DNA of 64,000 nt from Streptomyces filamentosus (GTDB lineage: Bacteria; Actinomycetota; Actinomycetes; Streptomycetales; Streptomycetaceae). Shown one piece after another: positions 25,447 to 32,105 of this stretch. The number at the start of each line of letters is the position of its first letter. Positions within the stretch are counted from its first letter, which is position 1. The stretch spans positions 1,674,001 through 1,738,000 of the forward strand of contig NZ_BNBE01000001.1 in NCBI RefSeq assembly GCF_014654895.1, in the 5' to 3' direction. Under the pieces are notes generated by a model. The model did not search any database. It was given only the letters and a program-made list of their open reading frames with translations, and was not told the DNA's origin. The position numbers and the translations under genes were made by a program.

Positions 25447-27200
25447 GCGACGGCCCCCGCCCGGGCAGCACTGGTCAGCCGATCAGTGGAGTGACCGACC
25501 TGGTGACCGGCGCGGTCACTGGAGCGGTCCGAGCGTCGGGTTCGGGTCGGTTGCTCGGGTCGGGTCCGCCGCGTCGCGGCCAGGAGGTCGGCGAGGTGTT
25601 CGAGCTCGGGCAGGAGGCCGGTTCCGGCGTACTGCCAGTGGGAGATGACCAGCGTGGTGTCCGGACCATCGGGCCATGCGGCGAGACTGCGGTGACCGGG
25701 ACGGTGAGCGGTGGAATGACCGTGACCGGATCGGTGACCGGCGGCCAGATCAGTGGAGTGTCCGGCGCGGTCAGTGACCGGAGTGCTGTCCGTCTGGCCG
25801 GCCTGCGTCTGAGCCGATGCCGGGGCTTGGGTCTGGGTGTGGGGTCGGCCGGTTCGCCAGGCGGCGCGTTCGGCTCGGAGGTGGGCGAGGGTGGTGGAGT
25901 AGCGGCGGGTGCGGGTGGAGAAGTGGCCTCGGAAGCCGAGCATGTGGGCCCATTGGCGCAGGCGGAGGTGGGCGTGCCGGCGTTTGGTGGCGAGGTGCCA
26001 GGCGGTGTGGATCATGCGGCGGGCGTGGTCGGTGATGTCGTACTTGTGCAGCTCGGCGAGGAGGCGGAGGCGGCGGTCGAGGGTGCCGGTGGTGGTCTCG
26101 GCTCCCTTGGTGGCGTACTTGGCGATGTAGGTGGCGACGTGCCGGTCGGTGAATGGGCCGCCACCGGTGAAGTCCGTACCGCGGATCGCGCGGACGTCGA
26201 TCTGCCGCCCGAACCGAAACACCAGACGTCCCGTTCGATCTGAGTCTCGGGGCGGGGACGCGGGGACGTGTCCGGCGGGCTGCGCTTGCTTCGGCGGTTC
26301 GCCCTCGTGGTGGACGCGGGTGCGCGCGGCGGCGGCGCGGACAGCGTGGTCGAGGAGCCGGGCGGTGGCCCAGGCGGGCGGGGTGCTGCCGGGGCCGGTG
26401 GGTCCGTCGAGGCGGATGACGGCATGGAAGTGGACCTGGCCCCGTTTCTGATACTCGGCGACCTTCGCGTACGAGAGTGTGGTGTGGTCCCGCAGGACCC
26501 GCTGCGTCAGCCCGGCCGCCTTCGCGATCTCCCGCCGCAGGTGGGTGGTGAAGCGTGCCCACAGAGCCGGGGCGTGCGCGTTCCACAGGACCGCGCCCGC
26601 GTAGTCGTAGCGGTCGGGGTCGAGAGGGGTGCCGAGGAGCGGGTCGTCGTCGGAGTGAGTGTGGCCGCAGTGGCAGCGGCCGGTGTCGGGCTGGTTGTGG
26701 ACGGGCCCGAAGCCGGGCGCGGTCAGGGTGGCGAACACGCGCGGGTGCGCGGCCACGCTCGCCGGGATGGTCTTGCCCCCGCGCAGGCCGGCGGCGATGA
26801 GTTGGTAGGTGTCGTAGCGGTAGACGGTGGAGCAGGCGGGGCAGCGGGTGGCGCGGCGGTTGCCGCAGCGGACCAGCAGTTCGCCCGCCGGGAGCCGGCT
26901 GGAGTCGAAGTGGTCGAGGATCTCGCCGGTCGCGCTGTCGAGTCGGGTTCGGTGCCCGGTGAGGCGGATCGGGTGCGCGCAGCCGCCGAGCGTGCTGATC
27001 TGTCGTGCGAGGGGTGCGAGGTGTCCGGCGGCGGCGAGCTTCGCCAGCCTGCTGGTCAGCCTGGCGCGGCGCTCCAGCGCCGACCGCCCTGCCGCCGAGG
27101 CGGTGACGTCCGCCGAGCCGCTCGGCGTGGTGAACGCCTGCGACGGGCGCGAGCCGGTCGGAACGGTTGCGGGGTAGGGGAATTGGGGCTGTGAGGGCAT
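25443..27200 (-). CDS. repSA: RepSA-like replication initiator (HUH type)
   Basis: 585-aa protein similar in layout to RepSA of pSAM2, which starts rolling-circle replication of the excised circle. The HUH motif is in RGQVHFHAVIRLDG near residue 270. Upstream is a Cys-rich block that may bind zinc (CGNRRATRCPAC near 113 and CHCGHTHSD near 175). Further on are GRQIDVRAIRGTDF and DRHVATYIAKYATKGAE, the latter probably carrying the catalytic Tyr, then HLRLRQWAHMLGFRGHFSTR. The C-terminal 120 residues are low-complexity (repeated HS/GH/TD). The ATG at 27200 is used. It is first in the rep-xis-int operon. Confidence 0.88.
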   Translation of the reverse strand: MPSQPQFPYPATVPTGSRPSQAFTTPSGSADVTASAAGRSALERRARLTSRLAKLAAAGHLAPLARQISTLGGCAHPIRLTGHRTRLDSATGEILDHFDSSRLPAGELLVRCGNRRATRCPACSTVYRYDTYQLIAAGLRGGKTIPASVAAHPRVFATLTAPGFGPVHNQPDTGRCHCGHTHSDDDPLLGTPLDPDRYDYAGAVLWNAHAPALWARFTTHLRREIAKAAGLTQRVLRDHTTLSYAKVAEYQKRGQVHFHAVIRLDGPTGPGSTPPAWATARLLDHAVRAAAARTRVHHEGEPPKQAQPAGHVPASPPRDSDRTGRLVFRFGRQIDVRAIRGTDFTGGGPFTDRHVATYIAKYATKGAETTTGTLDRRLRLLAELHKYDITDHARRMIHTAWHLATKRRHAHLRLRQWAHMLGFRGHFSTRTRRYSTTLAHLRAERAAWRTGRPHTQTQAPASAQTQAGQTDSTPVTDRAGHSTDLAAGHRSGHGHSTAHRPGHRSLAAWPDGPDTTLVISHWQYAGTGLLPELEHLADLLAATRRTRPEQPTRTRRSDRSSDRAGHQVGHSTDRLTSAARAGAVA

Positions 27201-27518
27201 GCGGAACAGGGCCTTTCGGCGGGGGGGTGCGGAAGCAGCACGACGTGACAGTGGGCAGGCCGAAGTGATCGGCTCGCAGGGAACGGGGCGCCTCGAAAGT
27301 GGGCGCGGAGGCCGGGGCAGGCGGGGCCTGGTCGGCGGGGCGCGGTGGTGATCACCGGCGGGTGCGTGACGTTAACATCGCTCCACGGGCGAATTCAAGT
27401 GCATCCCTCCTCATTCCTTTCTATGAGTGGTGGGGCGCGGGTAGTGTGGGGCCGGTTTCCCGGTTTAGACGGGCCGGAGATTGCTGGTAGAGGGCGTGGA
27501 AAGCGGGGGTGACCAGGC
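27201..27518. promoter_or_regulatory. Divergent control region between rep and the GntR gene
   Basis: 318 bp without a gene. It is GC-rich on the rep side and turns AT-richer near 27370-27430 (TTAACATC, AATTCAAGTG, TCATTCC). This is the natural place for the rep-xis-int promoter and for binding of the GntR repressor, but I can identify no clear operator palindrome. Confidence 0.45.
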
Positions 27519-27950
27519 GTGGTGGTGGGGCGGCGCGGGCGCAGGCCGGCGGGCAGCGGGGTACCGCTGACGTTCGAGGTCATCGCCGAGACCCTGCGCG
27601 AGCGCATCCGCTCCGGCGGGCTGCGGCCGGGTGATGCGCTGCCGACGCAGGCCGTGCTGATGCGGGAGTTCGGGGCATCGAGCCTGACGGTGCAGAAGGC
27701 CATGGCCCTGCTGAAGCAGGACGGCTGGTCGGTCTCCCGCCCCGGCAAGGGAGCCTTCGTCGCCCACCACGACCACGCCGCCGACGACGCTGATGACCTC
27801 GACGGCCCCGAGGCGACCGCGCCCGCCACCGGGACGGCGGCCCGCGTCGAGGCGCTGGAACGTGCGCTGGCCGAGGCTGTTCAGCAGATTGCCGACCTTC
27901 GTGACCGCGTCGAGGCCCTGGAGTCAGGCGGCGGCGAGCCGGGCCGCTGA
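27519..27950 (+). CDS. GntR-family regulator of the element
   Basis: 143-aa protein with an N-terminal GntR winged helix (VIAETLRERIRSGGLRPGD, LPTQAVLMREFGASSLTVQK, WSVSRPGKGAFVA, residues 20-80). After an acidic linker it ends in a short coiled coil (VEALERALAEAVQQIADLRD) and lacks the usual effector domain. Small GntR proteins of this kind (KorSA/TraR type) control replication and transfer genes of Streptomyces AICEs. It is divergent from rep, so it is the likely switch that keeps rep-xis-int quiet. Start: the first of three successive GTG codons, which precise one being uncertain. Confidence 0.85.
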   Translation: MVVGRRGRRPAGSGVPLTFEVIAETLRERIRSGGLRPGDALPTQAVLMREFGASSLTVQKAMALLKQDGWSVSRPGKGAFVAHHDHAADDADDLDGPEATAPATGTAARVEALERALAEAVQQIADLRDRVEALESGGGEPGR

Positions 27951-28366
27951 CCCACCCGTGCCGCGTGGCCCAGGACCGGGCAAGCGTGGCCCGGGGGCGT
28001 GCGTTCAGATTTTCTCTACGAGGTTCAAGGCGGGCCCGCCCGCCAAGGCTGGCCGCCGTCGCCGACAAGCCCCGCCGTCTACTCCCGCGATCACGCGCTG
28101 TGGACGTACCGAGCCGACGCGGCAGCCGGGCTGCGGGAGCGGCAACCGGTCAGGTCGTCGGGATGACCGGAGCCGGGATTCTGGCACAGCAAGCTATCGC
28201 CTACGACCGTCCTACGGCCGGATTGCAGGCAAGGGACGACCAGGGGGCCGACCCTTCACGTGCGTCGCGCAGGCTCACCGAGGGCGGTGGCCGGCACCAC
28301 GCCAGCGGGGGTGATCCTCTGCCGATACGGCTGCCCGAGGCCGCAGGGCCGTCCTACACTGCTGAC
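27951..28366. other. 416-bp spacer without a convincing gene
   Basis: Frames here are open but have poor codon bias and no ribosome binding sites; nothing is recognisable on either strand. The last 20 bp contain the probable promoter of the antitoxin gene. Confidence 0.5.
28355..28360 (+). promoter_or_regulatory. -10 box for a leaderless antitoxin mRNA
   Basis: TACACT ends 6 nt before the GTG start of the antitoxin gene and there is no Shine-Dalgarno sequence. This is the usual spacing for leaderless transcripts in Streptomyces. Confidence 0.5.
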
Positions 28367-28642
28367 GTGACCGCTGCATACGACTACGAGGACATGCACC
28401 ACCTGGTGGACCGGCTCACCCCGACCCAGGTGCGACGCCTGCGCCTGCTCGTCACCCAGGATGAGGAACTGTCCCAGGTCGCCCAGTCGCTGCCGGCGGT
28501 CGGCGCGAACGAGGACGAGGAGTCGGTCCCGGCCGGGCTGCTGGCCCTGATCGGCAGTGTGAATGGCCCAGAGGATCTGGCTGAACGGCACGACGACTAC
28601 ATCCGCGAGCGGATGCGCGAGCGCTTCGGCGACTCGGCGTGA
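28367..28642 (+). CDS. Antitoxin of a PIN-domain toxin-antitoxin pair
   Basis: 91-aa acidic protein (EDEESVPAG, DDYIRERMRERF) starting at GTG 28367, with the stop overlapping the toxin start (GTGA). The N-terminal helix LVDRLTPTQVRRLRLLVTQD is typical of small antitoxins found before PIN genes in actinobacteria; the DNA-binding part is not of a type I can name with confidence. It lies within the AICE-like element, where such a pair would stabilise the element. A start further upstream is open but has no support. Confidence 0.8.
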   Translation: MTAAYDYEDMHHLVDRLTPTQVRRLRLLVTQDEELSQVAQSLPAVGANEDEESVPAGLLALIGSVNGPEDLAERHDDYIRERMRERFGDSA

Positions 28643-29049
28643 TCGCCACGGTCCTGGACACCGGACCCCTGGCTGCGGCGTTCAACGCGGCCGACCGGCG
28701 CCACCCCGAGTGCGCCTCCCTGCTGACGTCGCTGACCGGCCGCCGTCTGCTGCCCAGCCCGGTCATGACCGAGGTCTGCTGGCTGCTGGAACGCTGGCCC
28801 CAGGTCGAAGCGGCGTTCCTCGCCGAGGTCGCACGGGGAACATTCGAGCTGGTCCACCTCACTCCCACCGACCTGACGCGCATGGGTGAGCTGGTCCTCC
28901 AGTACGCCGACTTCCCGCTCGGCGGGGTCGACGCCTCGGTCATCGCGGTGGCCGAGCGCTTCGGCGTGGACCGGGTAGCCACCCTCGACCGGCGGCACTT
29001 CAGCGTCGTCAAGCCCGCCCACATCCCCGCGCTGACACTCCTGCCGTAG
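28639..29049 (+). CDS. PIN-domain ribonuclease toxin (VapC-like)
   Basis: 136-aa PIN protein: VLDTGPLAAAFN gives the first Asp, PVMTEVCWLL the conserved Glu, GGVDASVIAVAERFG the third acidic residue and VATLDRRHFSVVKP the fourth. All four metal-binding positions of VapC-type RNases are thus intact. It should cleave RNA (often tRNA) when freed of its antitoxin. It starts at GTG 28639, sharing 4 nt with the antitoxin gene. It is the last gene of the AICE-like element, 22 bp before the right attachment-like repeat, in the usual place for accessory or addiction cargo. Confidence 0.9.
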   Translation: MIATVLDTGPLAAAFNAADRRHPECASLLTSLTGRRLLPSPVMTEVCWLLERWPQVEAAFLAEVARGTFELVHLTPTDLTRMGELVLQYADFPLGGVDASVIAVAERFGVDRVATLDRRHFSVVKPAHIPALTLLP

Positions 29050-29071
29050 CTCGACCAGTGATCTATACCGC

Positions 29072-29093
29072 TGACGGCAGTACTGACGGCAAC
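29072..29093. repeat. Right attachment/integrase-binding repeat of the AICE-like element
   Basis: TGACGGCAGTACTGACGGCA followed by AC, matching the repeat at 23924-23946 apart from one substitution and one missing base, with GCGGAC following 5 nt on. The two copies bracket int, xis, rep, gntR and the toxin-antitoxin genes, about 5.15 kb. Confidence 0.55.
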
Positions 29094-29184
29094 AAGCGCG
29101 GACGCCAGGGCACAGTCACGGACGCCAGCGGAGCACGAAACCCCCGATGACCTGCGAAAACGCAGATGAGGGTGGGGTGCGTAG

Positions 29185-29207
29185 CACACGTACTATGTGC
29201 TGGCGGG
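29185..29207 (+). repeat. Hint-end repeat, copy 2 (head of the orphan tip)
   Basis: Exact copy of the 23 bp at 22851-22873. The codon just before it in the same frame is TAG, so similarity to the RHS gene begins abruptly here, as expected for a displaced tip. Confidence 0.85.
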
Positions 29208-29523
29208 GCGGACGCCAGTCCTGGTGCACAATTCCAACTGTGGCCCGGGGATCTCGACTCGGTACGAGAAGGCCGGCGATATCGGCAAATATAAGGATGG
29301 GCAGAAGACCCGGGACCCGGCGTCGCAGTGGTATCACGAAGAACTGAGCGATGAGGAACTCCTGGACGGGATCAACAATCCTGGTGAAGGAGACGGAATT
29401 CTCGTCTCGCGTGACGGCACGATTCTGGGAGGTCATCATCGCAAGGATGAACTCCGAACAAGGGTCGGAGACGGGCGCATCGACCCGGATACACCAATCC
29501 GCATTGACGTCTACGGGGAGTAG
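29197..29523 (+). CDS. Orphan RHS toxin tip (Hint end plus a different toxin domain)
   Basis: The frame opens with YVLAGRTPVLVHNSNCG, the Hint end of the RHS toxin, then switches to a toxin domain of about 95 residues unrelated to the tip of the intact gene. It has no signal or start region of its own; GTG 29197 is the first possible start but there is no ribosome site, so it is probably silent. The domain contains GDGILVSRDGTILGGHHRKD and ends PDTPIRIDVYGE. The dG-x-I-x-GHHR pattern recalls ParB/sulfiredoxin-like folds; this is an impression, not an assignment. Its own putative immunity gene follows 6 bp later. Recombination at the Hint repeat could attach it to the RHS body. Confidence 0.75.
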   Translation: MLAGRTPVLVHNSNCGPGISTRYEKAGDIGKYKDGQKTRDPASQWYHEELSDEELLDGINNPGEGDGILVSRDGTILGGHHRKDELRTRVGDGRIDPDTPIRIDVYGE

Positions 29524-29529
29524 TGACTG

Positions 29530-29919
29530 ATGTCGCTGATTCATTCAACCGATCCCGACTTCCGTGTGTGCCAGATCAGCTTCGATACGCTGCTCTCGGT
29601 TCAGATGGAGGCGGAGGCGCAAGGCCGGGCAACTCGGTGGTCCTCGGTGGATGCACTCCGCAGCCAGGTCAAGGAAGGAAGCGTCGTCCTTCAGTCGCTG
29701 ATACGCGAAGAGAGAGGTGGAGTCGTGCAGGCATACCGATGCCTTCTCCTGTTCTCGACCGTGGATGACGGAGATGCTGGCGGAGTTGCCACGATCGATC
29801 TTGATCCGGCGAGGTACGAGTCGTTGGAGCGGCTTGATCGAGACCCGGATGTCCGGAAAGCGCTGACCCGATTGTTCTCCCTTGCAATGGGCGGGATTTC
29901 AATGGTCTCAAAGAAGTAG
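29530..29919 (+). CDS. Putative immunity protein for the orphan tip
   Basis: 129-aa protein starting at ATG 29530, 6 bp after the orphan tip. It has no recognisable family: MSLIHSTDPDFRVCQISFDT, then a charged helical centre and ATIDLDPARYESLERLDRDP. It is unrelated to the immunity candidate at 23174-23806, as expected when each tip has its own protector. It may be kept active to protect against sister strains that still use this tip. The role is inferred from position only. Confidence 0.65.
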   Translation: MSLIHSTDPDFRVCQISFDTLLSVQMEAEAQGRATRWSSVDALRSQVKEGSVVLQSLIREERGGVVQAYRCLLLFSTVDDGDAGGVATIDLDPARYESLERLDRDPDVRKALTRLFSLAMGGISMVSKK

Positions 29920-30092
29920 TGAGCTCCTGATCTGCGGGCTAATTTGCGGTAGCAGCGATCGGAATGACGGCTTCTTGGTAACTGCTGAGAATGCTGTCGT
30001 CCGGAGAGGGAAATCGCATGCTGCCGCGATGTGCAGAATCTGGCTAATTCACGCTCGACGAGATTGGTAATCGCAACGCGATGAACGAAGAA
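29920..30092. other. Spacer without a gene
   Basis: AT-richer than average, with no supported frame on either strand. It separates the orphan immunity gene from the terminator at 30093. Confidence 0.4.
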
Positions 30093-30127
30093 GGGTCTGC
30101 CGGAGATACTTCCGGCAGACCCTTTTC
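30093..30127. terminator. Rho-independent terminator
   Basis: GGGTCTGCCGGA, loop of 5-6 nt, TCCGGCAGACCC followed by TTTT. One of the few classical stem-plus-U-tract terminators in the window. It stands just left of a second integrase remnant, as the terminator at 23882 stands left of the intact integrase. Confidence 0.85.
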
Positions 30128-30156
30128 GGTTGGTTGACGGAAACGCCCACGAAAAG

Positions 30157-30224
30157 TCAGCGGACGACAGCTGCGGCGGATGGGTCGTCGGGGTCGTTGT
30201 CCATCGGGCTGAGGGCGTTGCCGA
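30157..30224 (-). pseudogene. C-terminal stub of a second integrase
   Basis: The minus strand reads LGNALSPMDNDPDDPSAAAV-VR and a stop, which is like the C-terminal ends of Streptomyces tyrosine integrases (compare DTLSTVLDS...CAAPVR at the end of the intact integrase). TTGACGGAAAC lies just beyond the stop, similar to the TTGACGGCAAC beyond the intact gene. The rest of the gene is cut off by the left end of the IS3-family element at 30225. Confidence 0.5.
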
Positions 30225-30292
30225 GTGAAGCTTCCCCTTGATCGTGGACACCTGGAGACTGGGACCTGAGGTTCCAGAGGAAGTAGCACCAG

Positions 30293-30447
30293 GTGGGAAG
30301 CAAGTACACGAAGCGGTACACCGAGGAGTTCAAGCGGGACGCGATCGCGTTCATCGACTCCTCGGGCAGGACGGTCACCGCGGTGGCCTGGGAACTCGGC
30401 ATCGGTGCACTCAACCCGCCTTCTTCGTGAAGGAGAACGACCGGTGA
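30293..30447 (+). pseudogene. IS3-family orfA, internal deletion
   Basis: It begins at GTG 30293 with GSKYTKRYTEEFKRDAIAFI, DSSGRTVTAVAWELGIG, the helix-turn-helix start of OrfA. Then about 50 codons are missing and the end AFFVKENDR appears in another frame before the TGA at 30447. The leucine-zipper part is gone, so no functional OrfA is made. Confidence 0.8.
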
Positions 30448-31284
30448 GCGAGCTGTACCGGTTCATCCACGTGGAGAAGGCGAACTACCCGGTCGTTCTG
30501 CTGTGCCGGGTGCTGAAGGTCGCCCGCTCGTCGTACTACGCGTGGTGTGATGGCGAGGCGGCCCGCCGCGCCCGGGAGGCCGCCGACGACGCGCTCGGGC
30601 ACGAGATCACGGTGCTGCACATCGCCTCCCGCCGCACCTACGGCGTCCCGCGCATCCACGCCGAACTGCGACGCCTGGGCCGGCGGGTGAACCGCAAGCG
30701 CATCGCCCGCGTGATGCACGTGCGCGACATACGCGGCGTCACGCGGCGCAAGCGCCGCTCACTGACCCGGCCGGATGCGAAGGCGAAGCCGGCCCCGGAC
30801 CTGATCGGCCGCGACTTCCACGCCGAGCGTCCCGGGATCAAGCTGGTCGGCGACATCACCCACCTGCCCACCACCGAGGGCTGGCTCTACCTCGCCTGCT
30901 GGCTGGACCTGGCCACCCGCGAGGTCGTCGGCTATGCCTTGCTCGTCGTCGACGCCCTGGACATGCCCCATGGCCGGGGGAACCTGGAGCCGGGCTGTGT
31001 GATCCACAGTGATCGCGGCAGCGAGTACACCTCATCCCAATTCCGCGACCGAGTAGGCGAGTTGAGACTCCGGCAGAGCTGCGGGCGGGCCGGATCATGT
31101 TTCGATGATGCCGCCGCGGAGAGCTTCTGGGCCCTACTCAAGGAGGAGATCGGCACCCGGACCTGGGCCGACCGGGCGACCGCCCGCGCCGAGGTCTTCA
31201 CCTGCATCGCGCAAGCACAAGATCTTCGGCTACCTCACCCCGGCCGAGACCCGGCAGCGGCATCAACACGCTCTCGCGGCTTAA
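30444..31284 (+). pseudogene. IS3-family orfB transposase, damaged
   Basis: It starts at GTG 30444 in a GTGA overlap with the orfA end: SELYRFIHVEKANYPVVLLC, VARSSYYAW, TYGVPRIHAELRRLG. The DDE core is recognisable: GDITHLPTTEGWLYLACWLD (first Asp), VIHSDRGSEYTSSQF (second Asp), FWALLKEEIGTR (Glu). Two lesions are visible. About 5-10 codons are lost in frame after REVVGYA, and a deletion after AEVFTCI removes the ETFYNRRR block and shifts the frame. The true end (FGYLTPAETRQRHQHALAA) then lies in a different frame and stops at 31284. It is inactive unless helped in trans. Confidence 0.85.
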
Positions 31285-31327
31285 CCATCGAGTGCCACCG
31301 AGATCACGGGGAAACTTCACCGCGCCC

Positions 31328-31456
31328 TTACTCCTCGGACGCGACAGCGGTTGCGCTGCCCTCCAAACGCTGGCGGATGCTGGCGTACCTCTCGGGCCCC
31401 CACGCGGGCGAGGCGGCCAGTTCGGCCTCCACCCAAGCGTCGATACTCGTGTTCAG
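31328..31456 (-). CDS. Possible small AICE-type protein, start lost or CTG
   Basis: The minus strand frame reads NTSIDAWVEAELAASPAWGP, ERYASIRQRLEGSATAVASE and a stop, resembling 40-60-aa proteins of unknown function common in Streptomyces AICEs and near Xis/integrase genes. The expected start codon is CTG (31456), preceded by GATGAGGAA. ATG or GTG may have mutated, which would make this a pseudogene. It supports the view that the DNA next to the right edge came from a second, now eroded, integrative element. Confidence 0.4.
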   Translation of the reverse strand: MNTSIDAWVEAELAASPAWGPERYASIRQRLEGSATAVASEE

Positions 31457-31532
31457 TTCCTCATCTTACGTGTCCACGCGACTACCCCCTGGCAACAGCC
31501 CAGGTCAGGACTACCTGGTTGTCTAAGTACAT

Positions 31533-31715
31533 TGGCACCAGTGGCACGCGGAGTAGCCGACCGACAGCAGCACGGGCACGTCGCGCCGTCGCGCCTCCTC
31601 GAAGGCCTCCGGTCCCCAGAGCCACCAGTCGACGGGGTTGTCAGCGTGCTGAAGCAGATACGCAGATAAGGCGAGGTCGTACCAGCCAGCCGGTTCATAC
31701 GGCTCAGACTCTCAC
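31533..31715 (-). repeat. Right copy of the island-flanking direct repeat (DUF255 5' end remnant)
   Basis: 183 bp matching 7639-7813 with a few substitutions and an 8-bp insertion (CGCAGATA duplicated) that shifts the frame after [12 protein letters not shown]. It cannot encode anything and is the displaced 5' end of the DUF255 gene, still lying beside the mca operon, its probable original neighbour. Confidence 0.9.
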
Positions 31716-31865
31716 AGGGGCCGGCGCGACCGGCGAAACCCTGGCGGGGCCTCCGGCCCGGCGTCGGCTCCAGGTCGCGGACCGGCAGCGCGGCGAGGCC
31801 GGGGGGGGCCGGAGGGGTACGTCCTGCCGGCCCGGGCCCGGGGTGCGGGGCGGGCCGGCGGGGCG
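31716..31865. other. GC-rich spacer after the mca operon
   Basis: 150 bp of almost pure G/C with several overlapping GC hairpins (for example the CCGGCCCGGGCCCGG region near 31840). It may terminate the minus-strand operon ending at 31866. No gene is seen. Confidence 0.4.
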
Positions 31866-32105
31866 CTACTTCGCCGGGGCGGGCTTGCCGTCGGGGGTGG
31901 CGGGGGCGGCCGGGTCGGCGGTCTCCTCGAAGGAGATGCTGTTCATGTGGCGGTTCATCGACTTCATCAGCGCCCAGACCGCGAGGGCCAGGACCGCGAA
32001 GACGACGAAGCCGAGGACGCCCGGCGTCACCTTGTTCTTGTCGAGCTCTTCGGCGGCGAAGGGGACCAGCTGCGTCAGTGCGAGGTGTGCGCTCATGTCA
32101 GGCAT
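31866..32105 (-). CDS. Small single-pass membrane protein downstream of mca
   Basis: 79-aa protein (70-76 if the second ATG at 32096 is used) with one transmembrane helix, GVLGFVVFAVLALAVWALMK, and a polar C-terminal tail ending in a Pro/Ala-rich stretch. Its start overlaps or abuts the mca stop codon, so the two are translationally coupled. Small membrane proteins in this position next to mca are, from memory, common in Streptomyces. No function is known; its coupling to mca suggests some part in mycothiol conjugate handling at the membrane. Confidence 0.85.
   Translation of the reverse strand: MPDMSAHLALTQLVPFAAEELDKNKVTPGVLGFVVFAVLALAVWALMKSMNRHMNSISFEETADPAAPATPDGKPAPAK

Larger units (their letters stand above)
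30225..31320 (+). mobile_element. Degenerate IS3-family insertion sequence
   Basis: About 1.1 kb bounded by imperfect inverted repeats: GTGAAGCTTCCCCTTGATC at the left, and at the right the complement of GTGAAGTTTCCCCGTGATC. Between them are the orfA and orfB of an IS3-type element, both broken. No clear target-site duplication is seen, which fits an old copy whose flanks have changed. Confidence 0.85.

Noticed and set aside
30405..31526. A full-length IS3 transposase from 30405 to 31526
   Set aside because: The true OrfB start is GTG 30444, and the family end motif lies in another frame stopping at 31284; the open frame beyond the IS end is accidental.
31533..31715. Second, shorter DUF255 gene
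   Set aside because: The 8-bp insertion shifts the frame after 12 codons and the rest of the gene is absent; it is a repeat remnant.
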